Shown here: positions 16,209 through 25,378 of the stretch, piece after piece | Layout of the letters: every line of letters starts with the position of its first letter | Numbering within the stretch: position 1 is the stretch's first letter | NCBI RefSeq assembly: GCF_035581365.1 | Contig: NZ_CP141590.1 | Span: 2,042,001-2,106,000 of the forward strand | Source: Tsuneonella sp. CC-YZS046 | GTDB lineage: Bacteria; Pseudomonadota; Alphaproteobacteria; Sphingomonadales; Sphingomonadaceae | Direction: 5' to 3' | Length of the DNA: 64,000 nucleotides | Notes under the pieces: model-generated | What the model was told of the DNA's origin: nothing | What the model saw: only the letters and a program-made list of their open reading frames with translations | Database searches by the model: none | Position numbers and translations under genes: made by a program

Positions 16209-17480
16209 ATGCACGACATCCGCCTGATCCGCGACAATCCCGACGCCTTCGACGCCGCCCTTGCCCGTCGCGGGGTGGAGCCGTCCGCCGCCGCGATCCT
16301 AGAGCTGGACCGCGCGCGCCGCGAGGTAACGACCCGGATGCAGGAGGCGCAGGGCCGCCGCAACGATGCATCGAAGCAGATCGGCCAGGCCATGGCCCAG
16401 GGCGACAAGGACAGGGCGGAAGCGCTCAAGGCGGAAGTCGCCGGGCTGAAGCAGACCCTGCCGGAGCTGGAAACCGGCGAGCGCGAGCTGGGCGCGCAAT
16501 TGAACGATCTGCTGGCGCGCCTCCCGAACCTCCCGGCCGAGGACGTCCCGCCGGGCGAGGACGAGAGCGCCAATGTCGAGGTCGCGCAATGGGGCGAGCA
16601 GCGGGAGTTCGCCTTCCAGCCGAAGGAACATGCCGATCTCGGCCCCGCGCTCGGCCTCGATTTCGAAACCGGCGCGGAAATCTCCGGCGCCCGCTTCACC
16701 TTCCTGCGCGGCCAGATGGCCCGGCTGCAGCGCGCACTCGGGCAATTCATGCTCGACCGGCAGAGCGGCGCGAACGGCTATGTCGAATGCGCCCCGCCCC
16801 TGCTGGTGCGCGACGAGGCGGTGTTCGGCACCGGGCAGTTGCCCAAATTCGCCGAGGATCTGTTTCGCACCACGGACGGGCGCTGGCTGATCCCGACCGC
16901 CGAAGTGAGCCTGACCAATGCCGTGCGCGACCGGATCATCGACGATCTTTCGCAGCCGATCCGCATGACCGCGCTGACCCCGTGCTTCCGGTCGGAAGCG
17001 GGCGCGGCCGGCAAGGATACGCGCGGTTTCATCCGCCAGCACCAGTTCGAGAAGGTGGAACTGATCAGCATCTGCCGCCCGGATGACTGGCAGGCCGAGC
17101 ACGAGCACATGGTGCGATCGGCGGAAGGCATCCTCGAGGTGCTGGGCCTGCCCTATCGCAGGATGCTGCTGTGCGCGGGCGACATGGGCGCGACCGCGAA
17201 GAAGACCTTCGATCTGGAAGTCTGGCTGCCGGGTCAGGGCGCCTGGCGCGAGATTTCGAGCATCTCGTGGTGCGGCGATTATCAGGCGCGGCGCATGAAT
17301 GCGCGCTATCGCCCGGAAGACGCCAAGGGCACGGAATTCGTCCATACTCTCAACGGCTCCGGCCTTGCGGTAGGGCGAACGCTGGTGGCGATCCTCGAAA
17401 ATTACCAGAACGAGGACGGGTCGGTCGACATACCGGGGCCCTTGCATCATTACATGGGCGGTATCACAAGGCTTAGCTGA
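16209..17480 (+). CDS. serS: Seryl-tRNA synthetase
   Basis: 423 aa, the normal length. It charges tRNA-Ser with serine in the cytoplasm, and also makes the Ser-tRNA(Sec) precursor where that exists. The N-terminal residues about 1-105 form the long antiparallel coiled coil that holds the tRNA extra arm. The class II catalytic core has motif 2 ([15 protein letters not shown] then HQFEKVE) and motif 3 ([16 protein letters not shown]). No good ribosome binding site is visible before ATG 16209. Followed closely by surE. Confidence 0.97.
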   Translation: MHDIRLIRDNPDAFDAALARRGVEPSAAAILELDRARREVTTRMQEAQGRRNDASKQIGQAMAQGDKDRAEALKAEVAGLKQTLPELETGERELGAQLNDLLARLPNLPAEDVPPGEDESANVEVAQWGEQREFAFQPKEHADLGPALGLDFETGAEISGARFTFLRGQMARLQRALGQFMLDRQSGANGYVECAPPLLVRDEAVFGTGQLPKFAEDLFRTTDGRWLIPTAEVSLTNAVRDRIIDDLSQPIRMTALTPCFRSEAGAAGKDTRGFIRQHQFEKVELISICRPDDWQAEHEHMVRSAEGILEVLGLPYRRMLLCAGDMGATAKKTFDLEVWLPGQGAWREISSISWCGDYQARRMNARYRPEDAKGTEFVHTLNGSGLAVGRTLVAILENYQNEDGSVDIPGPLHHYMGGITRLS

Positions 17481-17506
17481 TCGTCTGGCCGGGAAAGGGG
17501 GGCCCG

Positions 17507-18268
17507 ATGCGCATCCTGCTGACGAATGACGACGGGATACATGCCCCCGGCATGGCCGTGCTGGAGGGGATCGCCCGCCAGTTCAGCGACGATATCTGGA
17601 TCTGCGCTCCGGCCGAGGAGCAGTCCGGCGCGGGCCATTCGCTGTCGCTGCACCAGCCGGTGCGGCTGCATCGGCATGGCGAGAAGCGCTTCTCCGTAAG
17701 GGGGACGCCGACGGATTCCGTGAACCTGGCCCTGCGCGTGGTGATGGACCGCAAGCCCGACGTGATCCTGTCAGGCGTCAATCGCGGCGCCAATCTGGGC
17801 GACGACGTCACCTATTCCGGCACCGTTTCCGCCGCGCTGGAAGGGGCCTTGGCCGGAATCCGCTCGATCGCGCTGAGCCAGGTCTATGCCCGGGCCGACG
17901 CGGCCGAGGAAGTTTCCTTTTCCGCAGCCGAGCAATGGGGAGCCAGGGCAATCGCCCCGATCATAGACGCGCCCTTCGCGGAGCGTACGCTGGTCAACAT
18001 CAATTTCCCGCCCCTGCCGGGGGAATCCGTGCGCGGCATCCGCGTGGTGCGCCAGGGTTTCCACGATTACGGGCGCGGAACCGTGGTCAAGGGGACGGAC
18101 CCGCGCGGCTTCCATTATTACTGGTTCGGCCTGCACGGGATCGAGCATACGCCGGGGCATTCCACCGATCTGGAAGCGATCGCCGATGGCTTCGTGTCGG
18201 TAACGCCGCTCCAGCTCGACTATACACATGATCCGTCGCTTGCGATGCTTTCGGGGAGATATGCATGA
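17507..18268 (+). CDS. surE: 5'/3'-nucleotidase SurE
   Basis: 253 aa survival protein that dephosphorylates nucleoside 5'- and 3'-monophosphates using a divalent metal. The N-terminus MRILLTNDDGIHAPG carries the Asp-Asp metal ligands, SGAGHS a serine loop, and SGVNRGANLGDDVTYSGTV the conserved Asn/Ser signature. AAAGGGGGG precedes the start. Coupled by ATGA to a LytM-factor gene, the same neighbourhood order as surE-nlpD in other proteobacteria. Confidence 0.97.
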   Translation: MRILLTNDDGIHAPGMAVLEGIARQFSDDIWICAPAEEQSGAGHSLSLHQPVRLHRHGEKRFSVRGTPTDSVNLALRVVMDRKPDVILSGVNRGANLGDDVTYSGTVSAALEGALAGIRSIALSQVYARADAAEEVSFSAAEQWGARAIAPIIDAPFAERTLVNINFPPLPGESVRGIRVVRQGFHDYGRGTVVKGTDPRGFHYYWFGLHGIEHTPGHSTDLEAIADGFVSVTPLQLDYTHDPSLAMLSGRYA

Positions 18269-19578
18269 CCAGGCCCTACCTTCTGACCTGCCTCGCCCTC
18301 GCGCTCGCCGCGGCAGGCCCGGCTACGGCGCAGGAACGAAAGCATGAGGTGCAGCAGGGCGAGACGCTGAACGGCATCGCCAATCGCGCCGGGGTGAAGC
18401 CGGACGATCTGGCGAAGGCCAACGGCCTCAAGCCGCCCTATGCCCTGCGCGTCGGCCAGGCCCTGACCATTCCGGGCAAGGCGGCCGGGAAGAAAGATGA
18501 CGTCAAGACGGACAAGGCGAAAGCCGCGACGGGCCAGAAGGCGAGCGGGGAAAGCTATGTCGTCAAATCCGGCGAGACGCTGAACGGCATCGCCAATCGC
18601 GCGGGCGTCTCCCCCTCGGCACTGGCCAAGGCCAACGATCTCAAGGAACCCTATGCGCTGCGCGCGGGGCAGAAGCTGGTCATTCCCGGCGGCAGGATGC
18701 CTTCGACGGCAAGCTCCGCCAAGCCGGATGCAAGCGCGAAAGCCACGCAGGCCAAGCCGGCGACGCCAGTCAAGACCGCCCCGGCCCCGGCCCAGCCCGC
18801 CGCCACCGCCAGCGAAGCCACCGAAACCCAGCATGTGGTGCGGCCCGGCGAAACGCTGGGCGGCATCGCCAACCGCGCGGGCGTGCCGATGGGCCTGATC
18901 GCGGAGGCGAATGGGCTGGCCGAGCCTTATAGCGTGCAGGCCGGACAGACCCTCATCATCCCGCGCCAGCGCGCCCATGTGGTCGCAAGCGGGGAAACCG
19001 GCTTCGACATCGCCTATCGCTATGGCGTGGCGTGGAAGTCGATCGCGCTCGCCAATGGGCTGGATGAAGATGCATCCCTGCGCACCGGGCAGAAGCTGGT
19101 GATCCCCACCATCACCAAGGCCACCGTCCCAGCCCCCGCCGCTTCCCCGGTCGCGGTCGCGCCCAAGCCTGCCGCGCCCGCCAGCACCACGCCAGCCTTC
19201 CAATGGCCGCTGAGGGGGCAGACCCTGCTCGGCTTCACCGCGCCGGGCAATGCGGACAGCCATAACGGGATCGACCTTGCCGCCGAGGCAGGCGCTCCGG
19301 TCAAGGCCGCATCGGCCGGCAAGGTCGTGTTCGCCGGGGACGAACCGAAGCTCTACGGGACGCTGGTGGTGCTGGAGCATGGCAACGGCTGGCACAGCGC
19401 CTATGGCCACCTCTCCTCTGTCAGCGTAAAGGTGGGCGACCGGGTCGCCGCCGGGGACGTGGTCGGCAAGGCCGGCCGGACCGGCGCGGCCCATCGCCCC
19501 GCCCTGCACTTCGAGATACGCAAGGACAACATGCCGCTCGATCCTTCCAGGCTTATCGCAGGTTCCAGCGCCCCGTGA
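18265..19578 (+). CDS. LysM/LytM-domain cell-wall factor (NlpD-like)
   Basis: 437 aa, signal peptide (about 1-22, ending ATAQE), then four LysM repeats (QQGETLNGIA, KSGETLNGIA, RPGETLGGIA, ASGETGFDIA) with Pro/Ala linkers, and a C-terminal M23/LytM domain. The domain keeps HNGID and YGHL, but the HxH motif reads RPALHFE: its first His is Ala. NlpD- and EnvC-type factors have similar losses and activate amidases without cutting peptidoglycan. I therefore infer an amidase activator in cell division; residual peptidase activity cannot be excluded. Confidence 0.85.
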   Translation: MTRPYLLTCLALALAAAGPATAQERKHEVQQGETLNGIANRAGVKPDDLAKANGLKPPYALRVGQALTIPGKAAGKKDDVKTDKAKAATGQKASGESYVVKSGETLNGIANRAGVSPSALAKANDLKEPYALRAGQKLVIPGGRMPSTASSAKPDASAKATQAKPATPVKTAPAPAQPAATASEATETQHVVRPGETLGGIANRAGVPMGLIAEANGLAEPYSVQAGQTLIIPRQRAHVVASGETGFDIAYRYGVAWKSIALANGLDEDASLRTGQKLVIPTITKATVPAPAASPVAVAPKPAAPASTTPAFQWPLRGQTLLGFTAPGNADSHNGIDLAAEAGAPVKAASAGKVVFAGDEPKLYGTLVVLEHGNGWHSAYGHLSSVSVKVGDRVAAGDVVGKAGRTGAAHRPALHFEIRKDNMPLDPSRLIAGSSAP

Positions 19579-20624
19579 GGGACTGGCGGCTCTTCCGCCG
19601 CCGCTGGAGTTTCCAGCCGCTCCGCCGCGCGGTCCGGATGCCGATCTGGGCGGACGTGGGCATCCGCCTGTCCGCCGCGCTGGCGCTGATCTTCCTCGTC
19701 GTGCTGCTTCACTGGTCCGACCGCGAGGGGCTGGTGGACCATCATGACGGGGTCATCAGTTTCCTCGACGTCGTCTATTTCACCATGATCTCCGTCACCA
19801 CCACCGGCTTCGGGGACATCGCCCCGGTCAGCGACCGCTCACGGCTGATCGAGGCGGCGGTGGTGACGCCGATCCGCTTTGCCGTGATCTTCATTTTCGT
19901 GGGCACCGCCTATAATTTCATCATCAAGCGCAGTTGGGAGAAATGGCGCATGGCCCGCATCCAGAAACAGCTTTCCGGCCATATCGTGGTGCTCGGCTTC
20001 GGCATCAGCGGATCGGAGGCGGTGAGGGAACTGATCGACCGCGGGACCGAGCCGAGCTGCATCGTGGTGATCGATCCGCTGGAACGCCGCCTGTCGGAAG
20101 CGGAAGCGCTCGGATGCAACATCATGGCGGGAGACGCGACCCGCGACGATACCCTGATGGCCGTGCAGATCGGGCAGGCCAAGAGCGTGCTGGTGTCCGC
20201 CGGGCGGGACGACACATCGATCCTGATCGTGCTGACCGTCCGGCATCTGGCCCCGGATGTGCCGATCAGCGTGGTGGTGCGCGCCACCGACAACGAGCTG
20301 CTCGCCCATCAGGCCGGGGCCAACAATGTGATCAATCCGGTGCATTTCACCGGCCTTCTTCTCGCAGGCTCGGCCGAAGGCACGCATGTGGCGGATTACC
20401 TGACCGATCTTGCCTCGGTCAGCGGCAAGGTCCAGCTGGTCGAAAGGCCGGTCGCGGCGCAAGAAGTCGGCCGGTCGATCAAGCAGCTGGCGAGCGGCGG
20501 GCTGGGCCTGCGCATTTACCGCGACGGGCAGCCGTTCAGCTATTCGGACATCGAAGCGTCCGAGCTTCGCGCCGGCGATGTGGTGGTGGAGGTGATCCCC
20601 ACCCCCGAGAACGGCGACCTTTAG
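19575..20624 (+). CDS. Potassium channel with TrkA-N (RCK) domain
   Basis: 349 aa. Two membrane helices (about 27-47 and 95-115) surround a pore loop with selectivity filter TTTGFGD. Then an RCK domain: GHIVVLGFGISGSEA is the nucleotide-binding Rossmann loop and a C-terminal TrkA-C-like part follows. The whole is a two-TM K+ channel gated by cytosolic ligand. Start GTG 19575 overlaps the upstream TGA. The functional link to the LytM factor is unclear beyond co-transcription. Confidence 0.9.
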   Translation: MRDWRLFRRRWSFQPLRRAVRMPIWADVGIRLSAALALIFLVVLLHWSDREGLVDHHDGVISFLDVVYFTMISVTTTGFGDIAPVSDRSRLIEAAVVTPIRFAVIFIFVGTAYNFIIKRSWEKWRMARIQKQLSGHIVVLGFGISGSEAVRELIDRGTEPSCIVVIDPLERRLSEAEALGCNIMAGDATRDDTLMAVQIGQAKSVLVSAGRDDTSILIVLTVRHLAPDVPISVVVRATDNELLAHQAGANNVINPVHFTGLLLAGSAEGTHVADYLTDLASVSGKVQLVERPVAAQEVGRSIKQLASGGLGLRIYRDGQPFSYSDIEASELRAGDVVVEVIPTPENGDL

Positions 20625-20634
20625 AGCGATTTCG

Positions 20635-20657
20635 CGGCAAGTGGAATCCGCTTGCCG
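20635..20657. repeat. Palindromic hairpin after the K+ channel gene
   Basis: CGGCAAG-TGG-AAT-CCG-CTTGCCG folds into a 10-bp stem with one G-T pair, 11 bases past the stop. It begins with an AGAGCGATTTC lead-in of the sort seen in REP-like intergenic palindromes of sphingomonads. No T-run follows, so mRNA-end protection or a REP-type element is more likely than classical termination. Confidence 0.5.
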
Positions 20658-20689
20658 ACCCGGAAATCACGGAAAACAGGCAGGAAGGC

Positions 20690-21100
20690 TTATCCGCCCA
20701 CCCAGAATACCAGCCCCATCGCGAGATAGGCGAACAGCCAGTAGCCTGCGTCGATCCCCGCGAGCCGGGTGGAAATGCGCTGATGGGCATAGCTGAGCCA
20801 GAGCGCCGGGATCACGAAGAACAGGGCGAGGCCGCCCGACATCATGAAATAGAGCCACGGCTTGGCATCCAGCGTGTCTGGCCCGACGCGGGCGAACATA
20901 TGGCCCATCATGGCGGCGGTCAGGAACAGCAGGATCGCCGTGGTCAGGAAAGTCGCCCCCGGCCGCCTGCGCCCGGCCAGGCGGCCCGGCCCGACCTCCG
21001 CGAGCTTCGCCCGCCCGAAGAGAGGGCCATACCAGCCCAGCGCCACCAGGCCAGCCACGATCGCGGCAATGACCACCCCTGTCCAGTTCACGGGTCCCAT
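20690..21100 (-). CDS. DUF1761 family membrane protein, 136 aa
   Basis: Four hydrophobic segments; NWTGVVIAAIVAGLVALGWYGPLFG is the conserved DUF1761 N-terminus, and GGLALFFVIPALWLS a later helix. Inner-membrane protein of unknown function. Divergent from rimO and convergent with the channel gene. Confidence 0.8.
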   Translation of the reverse strand: MGPVNWTGVVIAAIVAGLVALGWYGPLFGRAKLAEVGPGRLAGRRRPGATFLTTAILLFLTAAMMGHMFARVGPDTLDAKPWLYFMMSGGLALFFVIPALWLSYAHQRISTRLAGIDAGYWLFAYLAMGLVFWVGG

Positions 21101-21164
21101 TGTTCATCTCCGTTCGCCGCGACTGTAGCGTTAAGCGCGCAACAGGTGTAGGGCGCGCCGCGAA

Positions 21165-22544
21165 ATGGCCACGACAATTCCACAAGCGCGTCGTGTCGGC
21201 ATGGTGAGCCTGGGCTGCCCCAAGGCGCTGGTCGACAGCGAACGCATCCTGACCCGGCTCCGCGCCGATGGCTATGCCATGAGCCCGGACTATGCGGGCG
21301 CGGACGTCGTGCTGGTCAATACCTGCGGTTTTCTCGACAGCGCCAAGGAAGAAAGCCTGGCTGCGATCGGGGAAGCGATCGCCGAGAACGGCCGGGTGAT
21401 CGTGACCGGCTGCATGGGCAACGAGGCGGAGGCGATCCGCGCCCGCTTCCCCGATGTCCTGGCGATCACCGGCGCCCATCAATACGAAAGCGTGGTGGAA
21501 GCGGTGCATGACGCGGCGCCGCCATCGCAAGGGCCGTTCGTCGATCTCGTCCCGCAGAGCGACATCAAGCTGACGCCGCGCCACTACAGCTATCTGAAGA
21601 TTTCCGAAGGCTGCAACCACAGCTGCGCCTTCTGCATCATTCCGCAATTGCGCGGGAAGCTGGCCAGCCGCCGGATCGACGCGGTGCTGCTCGAAGCCGA
21701 AAAGCTGGTGGCCGCCGGGACGAAGGAATTGCTGGTCATCAGCCAGGACACCAGCGCCTATGGCGTCGACATCCGCCACGAGCCGCGCCAGTGGCCCCGA
21801 GGCGCTTCGGGCCGCGAAGTACGCGCGCATATGACCGACCTGGCCCGCGAACTGGGCGCACTGCGCACGCCGGAAGGGCGGGCGCCCTGGGTCCGGCTGC
21901 ATTACGTCTATCCCTACCCGCATGTCGACGCGGTGATCCCGCTGATGGCGGAAGGGCTGCTGACGCCCTATCTCGACATTCCTTTCCAGCATGCCAGCCC
22001 CAATGTGCTGAAGGCGATGAAGCGCCCGGCGAACGAGGCCAGGGTGCTGGAACGGCTGCGGACATGGCGCGAAATCTGCCCCGAGATCGCGATCCGTTCC
22101 TCCTTCGTGGTCGGCTTTCCCGGCGAAACCGAGGAGGATTTCCGCTATCTGCTGGAATGGCTGGAGGAAGCCCGGCTCGACCGGGTGGGTGGCTTCCGTT
22201 TCGAGCCGGTCGAGGGCGCCCCGGCCAATGCCCTGCCCGATCCGGTGCCGGAGGAGGTGAAGGAAGAACGCTACGCCCGGCTGATGGAAGTGACCGAGCG
22301 GATCAGCACCGCAAAGCTGGCCGCCAAGGTCGGGCGGCTGCTGCCGGTCATCATCGACGAGGTCGGCGAACCGGACGAGGACGGCGACATCGGCGCGACC
22401 GGCCGCTCCCAGGCCGATGCCCCGGAGATCGACGGCAATGTCTTCCTGCGCGATGTTGCGTCCGAGGTGAAGCCGGGCGACATCGTGACCGTGCGGATCG
22501 AAGATGCCGACGCGCATGATCTGTTCGGCGTGATTGCAGGGTGA
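21165..22544 (+). CDS. rimO: Ribosomal protein S12 methylthiotransferase
   Basis: 459 aa radical-SAM enzyme that adds a methylthio group to the conserved Asp of ribosomal protein S12. The N-terminal UPF0004 domain has cysteines in SLGCPK, NTCGF and TGCMG for the second [4Fe-4S] cluster. The radical-SAM motif is CNHSCAFC, and a C-terminal TRAM domain (about 385-455) binds substrate. [12 protein letters not shown] distinguishes RimO from MiaB. The downstream YjbQ gene overlaps its stop. Confidence 0.96.
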   Translation: MATTIPQARRVGMVSLGCPKALVDSERILTRLRADGYAMSPDYAGADVVLVNTCGFLDSAKEESLAAIGEAIAENGRVIVTGCMGNEAEAIRARFPDVLAITGAHQYESVVEAVHDAAPPSQGPFVDLVPQSDIKLTPRHYSYLKISEGCNHSCAFCIIPQLRGKLASRRIDAVLLEAEKLVAAGTKELLVISQDTSAYGVDIRHEPRQWPRGASGREVRAHMTDLARELGALRTPEGRAPWVRLHYVYPYPHVDAVIPLMAEGLLTPYLDIPFQHASPNVLKAMKRPANEARVLERLRTWREICPEIAIRSSFVVGFPGETEEDFRYLLEWLEEARLDRVGGFRFEPVEGAPANALPDPVPEEVKEERYARLMEVTERISTAKLAAKVGRLLPVIIDEVGEPDEDGDIGATGRSQADAPEIDGNVFLRDVASEVKPGDIVTVRIEDADAHDLFGVIAG

Positions 22545-22960
22545 TGCGCCAGGCGAGCACGATCCTCGCCGTTTCCACCACAGGGCGGGGATTGCTCGAC
22601 ATCACCGATGACGTCGCGCGCTGGCTGGATGCGACCGGCATGCGCGAGGGTCTGCTCACGCTGCTGTGCCGCCACACCTCGGCTTCGCTGCTCATCAATG
22701 AAAATGCCGCGCCCGCCGTGCGGCGGGACCTGCTCCGCTGGCTCGACAGCGTGGCGCCCGAAGGCCTGCATTACGAGCATGACGACGAAGGGCCGGATGA
22801 CATGCCGGCGCATCTCAAGGCCACGCTGACCGGAGTGAACCTGTCGATTCCCGTTGCCGGCGGCAGGATGCTGCTGGGGACCTGGCAGGGCATCTACCTG
22901 GCCGAGCACCGCGCCAGCCCGCATCGCCGCGAGGTCGCCCTGCATATTTTCGGCGATTGA
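22544..22960 (+). CDS. YjbQ/UPF0047 family protein
   Basis: 138 aa beta-rich trimeric family protein. CRHTSASLLINENA and GTWQGIYLAEHR are its signature blocks, with histidines that form the presumed active site. Some members have weak thiamine-phosphate synthase activity; the true role is not settled. ATG 22544 overlaps the rimO stop (GTGATG); the GTG at 22541 is less likely. Confidence 0.88.
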   Translation: MRQASTILAVSTTGRGLLDITDDVARWLDATGMREGLLTLLCRHTSASLLINENAAPAVRRDLLRWLDSVAPEGLHYEHDDEGPDDMPAHLKATLTGVNLSIPVAGGRMLLGTWQGIYLAEHRASPHRREVALHIFGD

Positions 22961-22994
22961 CGAAACTTACGGCCAGCCTCGCCGTTAGGGATTC

Positions 22995-23792
22995 ATGCCG
23001 ATCGACATTGCCTGCCGCTTCGCCTTCACCCTCGACGGCCCGGGCGACGTGTTGCTGCAGTTCGAGGCGGCGGCCATCCCGGAACAGACGATCCTCTCGG
23101 CGAATACTCTCCTTCCCCCGGCGCAGCATTGCGCGCGGGTGCCCGCCGAGGACGGGATCGGAGAACGGATCTGGCTGCGCGGGCAAGGCCCGCTCGCGGT
23201 GGATTACTCCGCCAGCGTGGAAATAGACCGCGTGATCGCCGATTTGGCCGCTCTGGACAGCCTTCCCGCGCATCTCCTGCCAGGCGAAACCGTCAAATAT
23301 CTGCTGGATTCCTGCTACTGCCCCGCCCGGCGTTTCCAGTCATTCGTGGAGGCGGAATTCGGCAAGGTCGCGGGCGGGCGTCGCATCGCGGCGATATGCG
23401 ACTGGATCGCCCGGAAATTCCGGTACGAGCCGGGCGCCAGCGATGCCAACACCACGGCCCTCGATTCCTTCGTGGAATTGCGGGGCATCTGCCGCGACTT
23501 CGCGCATGTGATGGTGACGCTCGCCCGCGCTTCCGGCATTCCCGCCCGCTACGCCAGCGTCTTCGCGCCGGGCGTGGAACCGCAGGACTTCCACGCCGTG
23601 GCCGAGGTGTTCCTGGCCGATCCGGGCGGTGAAGGCGGAAGCTGGCACATCGTCGATGCGACCGGCATGGCCGATCCCGCCGCAACCGTGAAGATCGGCG
23701 TCGGCCGGGATGCGGCGGACGTCAGCTTCCTTGCCAGTTTCGGACCATCCTTCCTCACCGACAAGGAGATCGCGGTCCGGCTGCAAACGTGA
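22995..23792 (+). CDS. Transglutaminase-like cysteine peptidase, 265 aa
   Basis: An N-terminal beta domain (about 1-85) followed by a transglutaminase-like core with a complete triad: Cys in LRGICRDFAH, His in PQDFHAVAEV and Asp in WHIVDATG. Family members act as amidases or cross-linkers on peptides; the substrate is unknown. No signal peptide, so cytoplasmic. It follows rimO-yjbQ by 34 bases and may share their transcript. Confidence 0.85.
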   Translation: MPIDIACRFAFTLDGPGDVLLQFEAAAIPEQTILSANTLLPPAQHCARVPAEDGIGERIWLRGQGPLAVDYSASVEIDRVIADLAALDSLPAHLLPGETVKYLLDSCYCPARRFQSFVEAEFGKVAGGRRIAAICDWIARKFRYEPGASDANTTALDSFVELRGICRDFAHVMVTLARASGIPARYASVFAPGVEPQDFHAVAEVFLADPGGEGGSWHIVDATGMADPAATVKIGVGRDAADVSFLASFGPSFLTDKEIAVRLQT

Positions 23793-23903
23793 AACCCGCT
23801 TTTCCGCCTTGTGCGCTCCATTTCTTTGTTGCGGCGCACAAACTGCGTTAACAAGGGGACATTAAGGGGTGACAATGAACGGATCACAGCGGAGTATCCG
23901 CGC

Positions 23904-25343
23904 ATGAGTTTCACGGCGGACCGTCTGCTGGTGTTCGGGGCGACCGGCGATCTGGCGCAGCGCATGCTGCTGCCCTCGCTATGCGCGCTGGATGCGGACG
24001 AGTTGATCGATCCGAAGCTGACCATCGTGGGGACGGCCCGCTCGGAATATGACGATGCCAGGTATCGCAACTTTGCCCGCGCGGCGCTGGAAAAATACCT
24101 GCCGGAAGGCCGCAAGAGCGGGATCGCCACCTTTCTCAACCGGCTGAGCTACCAGCCGCTCGATGCCTCGACCGCGGCCGGGTTCGACCGGCTGGCGCGG
24201 AAGGTGGGCGAACCGGAAAACGGGCTGGCGATATTCCTGTCCACCGCCCCCAGCCTGTTCGAGCCGACCATCGCCGGGCTGGCGGCCAGCGGCCTCGCCG
24301 GCGAGCATGTGCGGATCGGCCTGGAAAAGCCGCTCGGCAACGATCTTGCCAGCAGCCGCAAGATCAATGACGCGGTGGCCGGGGCCTTCCCCGAGCAGCG
24401 CATATTCCGGATCGATCATTATCTCGGCAAGGAGACTGTCCAGAACCTGCTGGCGCTGCGCTTCGCCAACCTGATGTTCGAGCCGCTGTGGAACGCCGCC
24501 TATATCGATCATGTCCAGATCACCGTTGCGGAGACGGTCGGCCTCGAAAGCCGGGCGGATTTCTACGATGGCGCCGGCGCATTGCGCGACATGGTGCAGA
24601 ACCACATGCTCCAGCTTCTCGCGCTGGTGGCGATGGAGCCGCCGGTCCATTACGATTCCACCGCGATCCGCGACGAGAAGGTGAAGGTGCTGCGCGCGCT
24701 GCGCCCGATTTCAGCGGGCGAAAGCGTGACGGGGCAATATCGCGCCGGGGCGATCGGCGGAAAGGCCGTGCCGGGCTATGACGAGGAGCTTGGCCGGGAC
24801 AGCGCCACCGAGACATTCGTGGCGCTCAAGGCGCATCTCGACAATTGGCGGTGGAAGGGCGTGCCCTTTTACCTGAGGACGGGCAAGCGCCTGCCCAGGC
24901 GGGTGACGGAGATCGTCGTCCAGTTCCGCTGCATCCCGCATTCGATCTTCGCGGGCAACGGTGCCCGGACCAAGCCCAACCGCCTGCTGATCGGCATCCA
25001 GCCCGAGGAGAATGTCACCCTGTCGCTGATGGCCAAGGTGCCCGGGCTGGACCGCGACGGGATCGGCCTGCGCGAAGTGCCGCTGGACATCGCCATGCCC
25101 GATGCGTTCACCGGCACGCACCGGCGGATTGCCTATGAACGGCTGCTGCTGGACCTGATCGAAGGCGACCAGACCCTGTTCGTCCGCCGCGACGAGGTGG
25201 AGGCCCAATGGGAATGGATCGATGCGATCCGCGCCGGATGGGACAAGGACGCGCTGGAGCCGCGCCCCTACACCGCCGGAAGCTGGGGCCCGAGCGCCGC
25301 CATCGCCCTGACCGAGCGCGACGGGGTCACGTGGCATGAGTAG
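23904..25343 (+). CDS. zwf: Glucose-6-phosphate 1-dehydrogenase
   Basis: 479 aa. It oxidises glucose-6-phosphate to 6-phosphogluconolactone with NAD(P)+, the entry to the Entner-Doudoroff route. GATGDLAQRMLLPSL is the nucleotide-binding loop, RIDHYLGKE carries the catalytic region, and the C-terminal domain is complete. ATG 23904 has GGAG upstream; the frame extends back to 23811 without support. First of the ED gene set; 6-phosphogluconolactonase is not present here. Confidence 0.96.
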   Translation: MSFTADRLLVFGATGDLAQRMLLPSLCALDADELIDPKLTIVGTARSEYDDARYRNFARAALEKYLPEGRKSGIATFLNRLSYQPLDASTAAGFDRLARKVGEPENGLAIFLSTAPSLFEPTIAGLAASGLAGEHVRIGLEKPLGNDLASSRKINDAVAGAFPEQRIFRIDHYLGKETVQNLLALRFANLMFEPLWNAAYIDHVQITVAETVGLESRADFYDGAGALRDMVQNHMLQLLALVAMEPPVHYDSTAIRDEKVKVLRALRPISAGESVTGQYRAGAIGGKAVPGYDEELGRDSATETFVALKAHLDNWRWKGVPFYLRTGKRLPRRVTEIVVQFRCIPHSIFAGNGARTKPNRLLIGIQPEENVTLSLMAKVPGLDRDGIGLREVPLDIAMPDAFTGTHRRIAYERLLLDLIEGDQTLFVRRDEVEAQWEWIDAIRAGWDKDALEPRPYTAGSWGPSAAIALTERDGVTWHE

Positions 25344-25378
25344 GCGGGCATGAATAATCCGGGCACGAGCAACCGCGC

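Noticed and set aside
20667-22517. 616-aa open frame opposite rimO
   Set aside because: High-GC shadow of rimO with His/Arg/Gly-rich composition and no family motifs.
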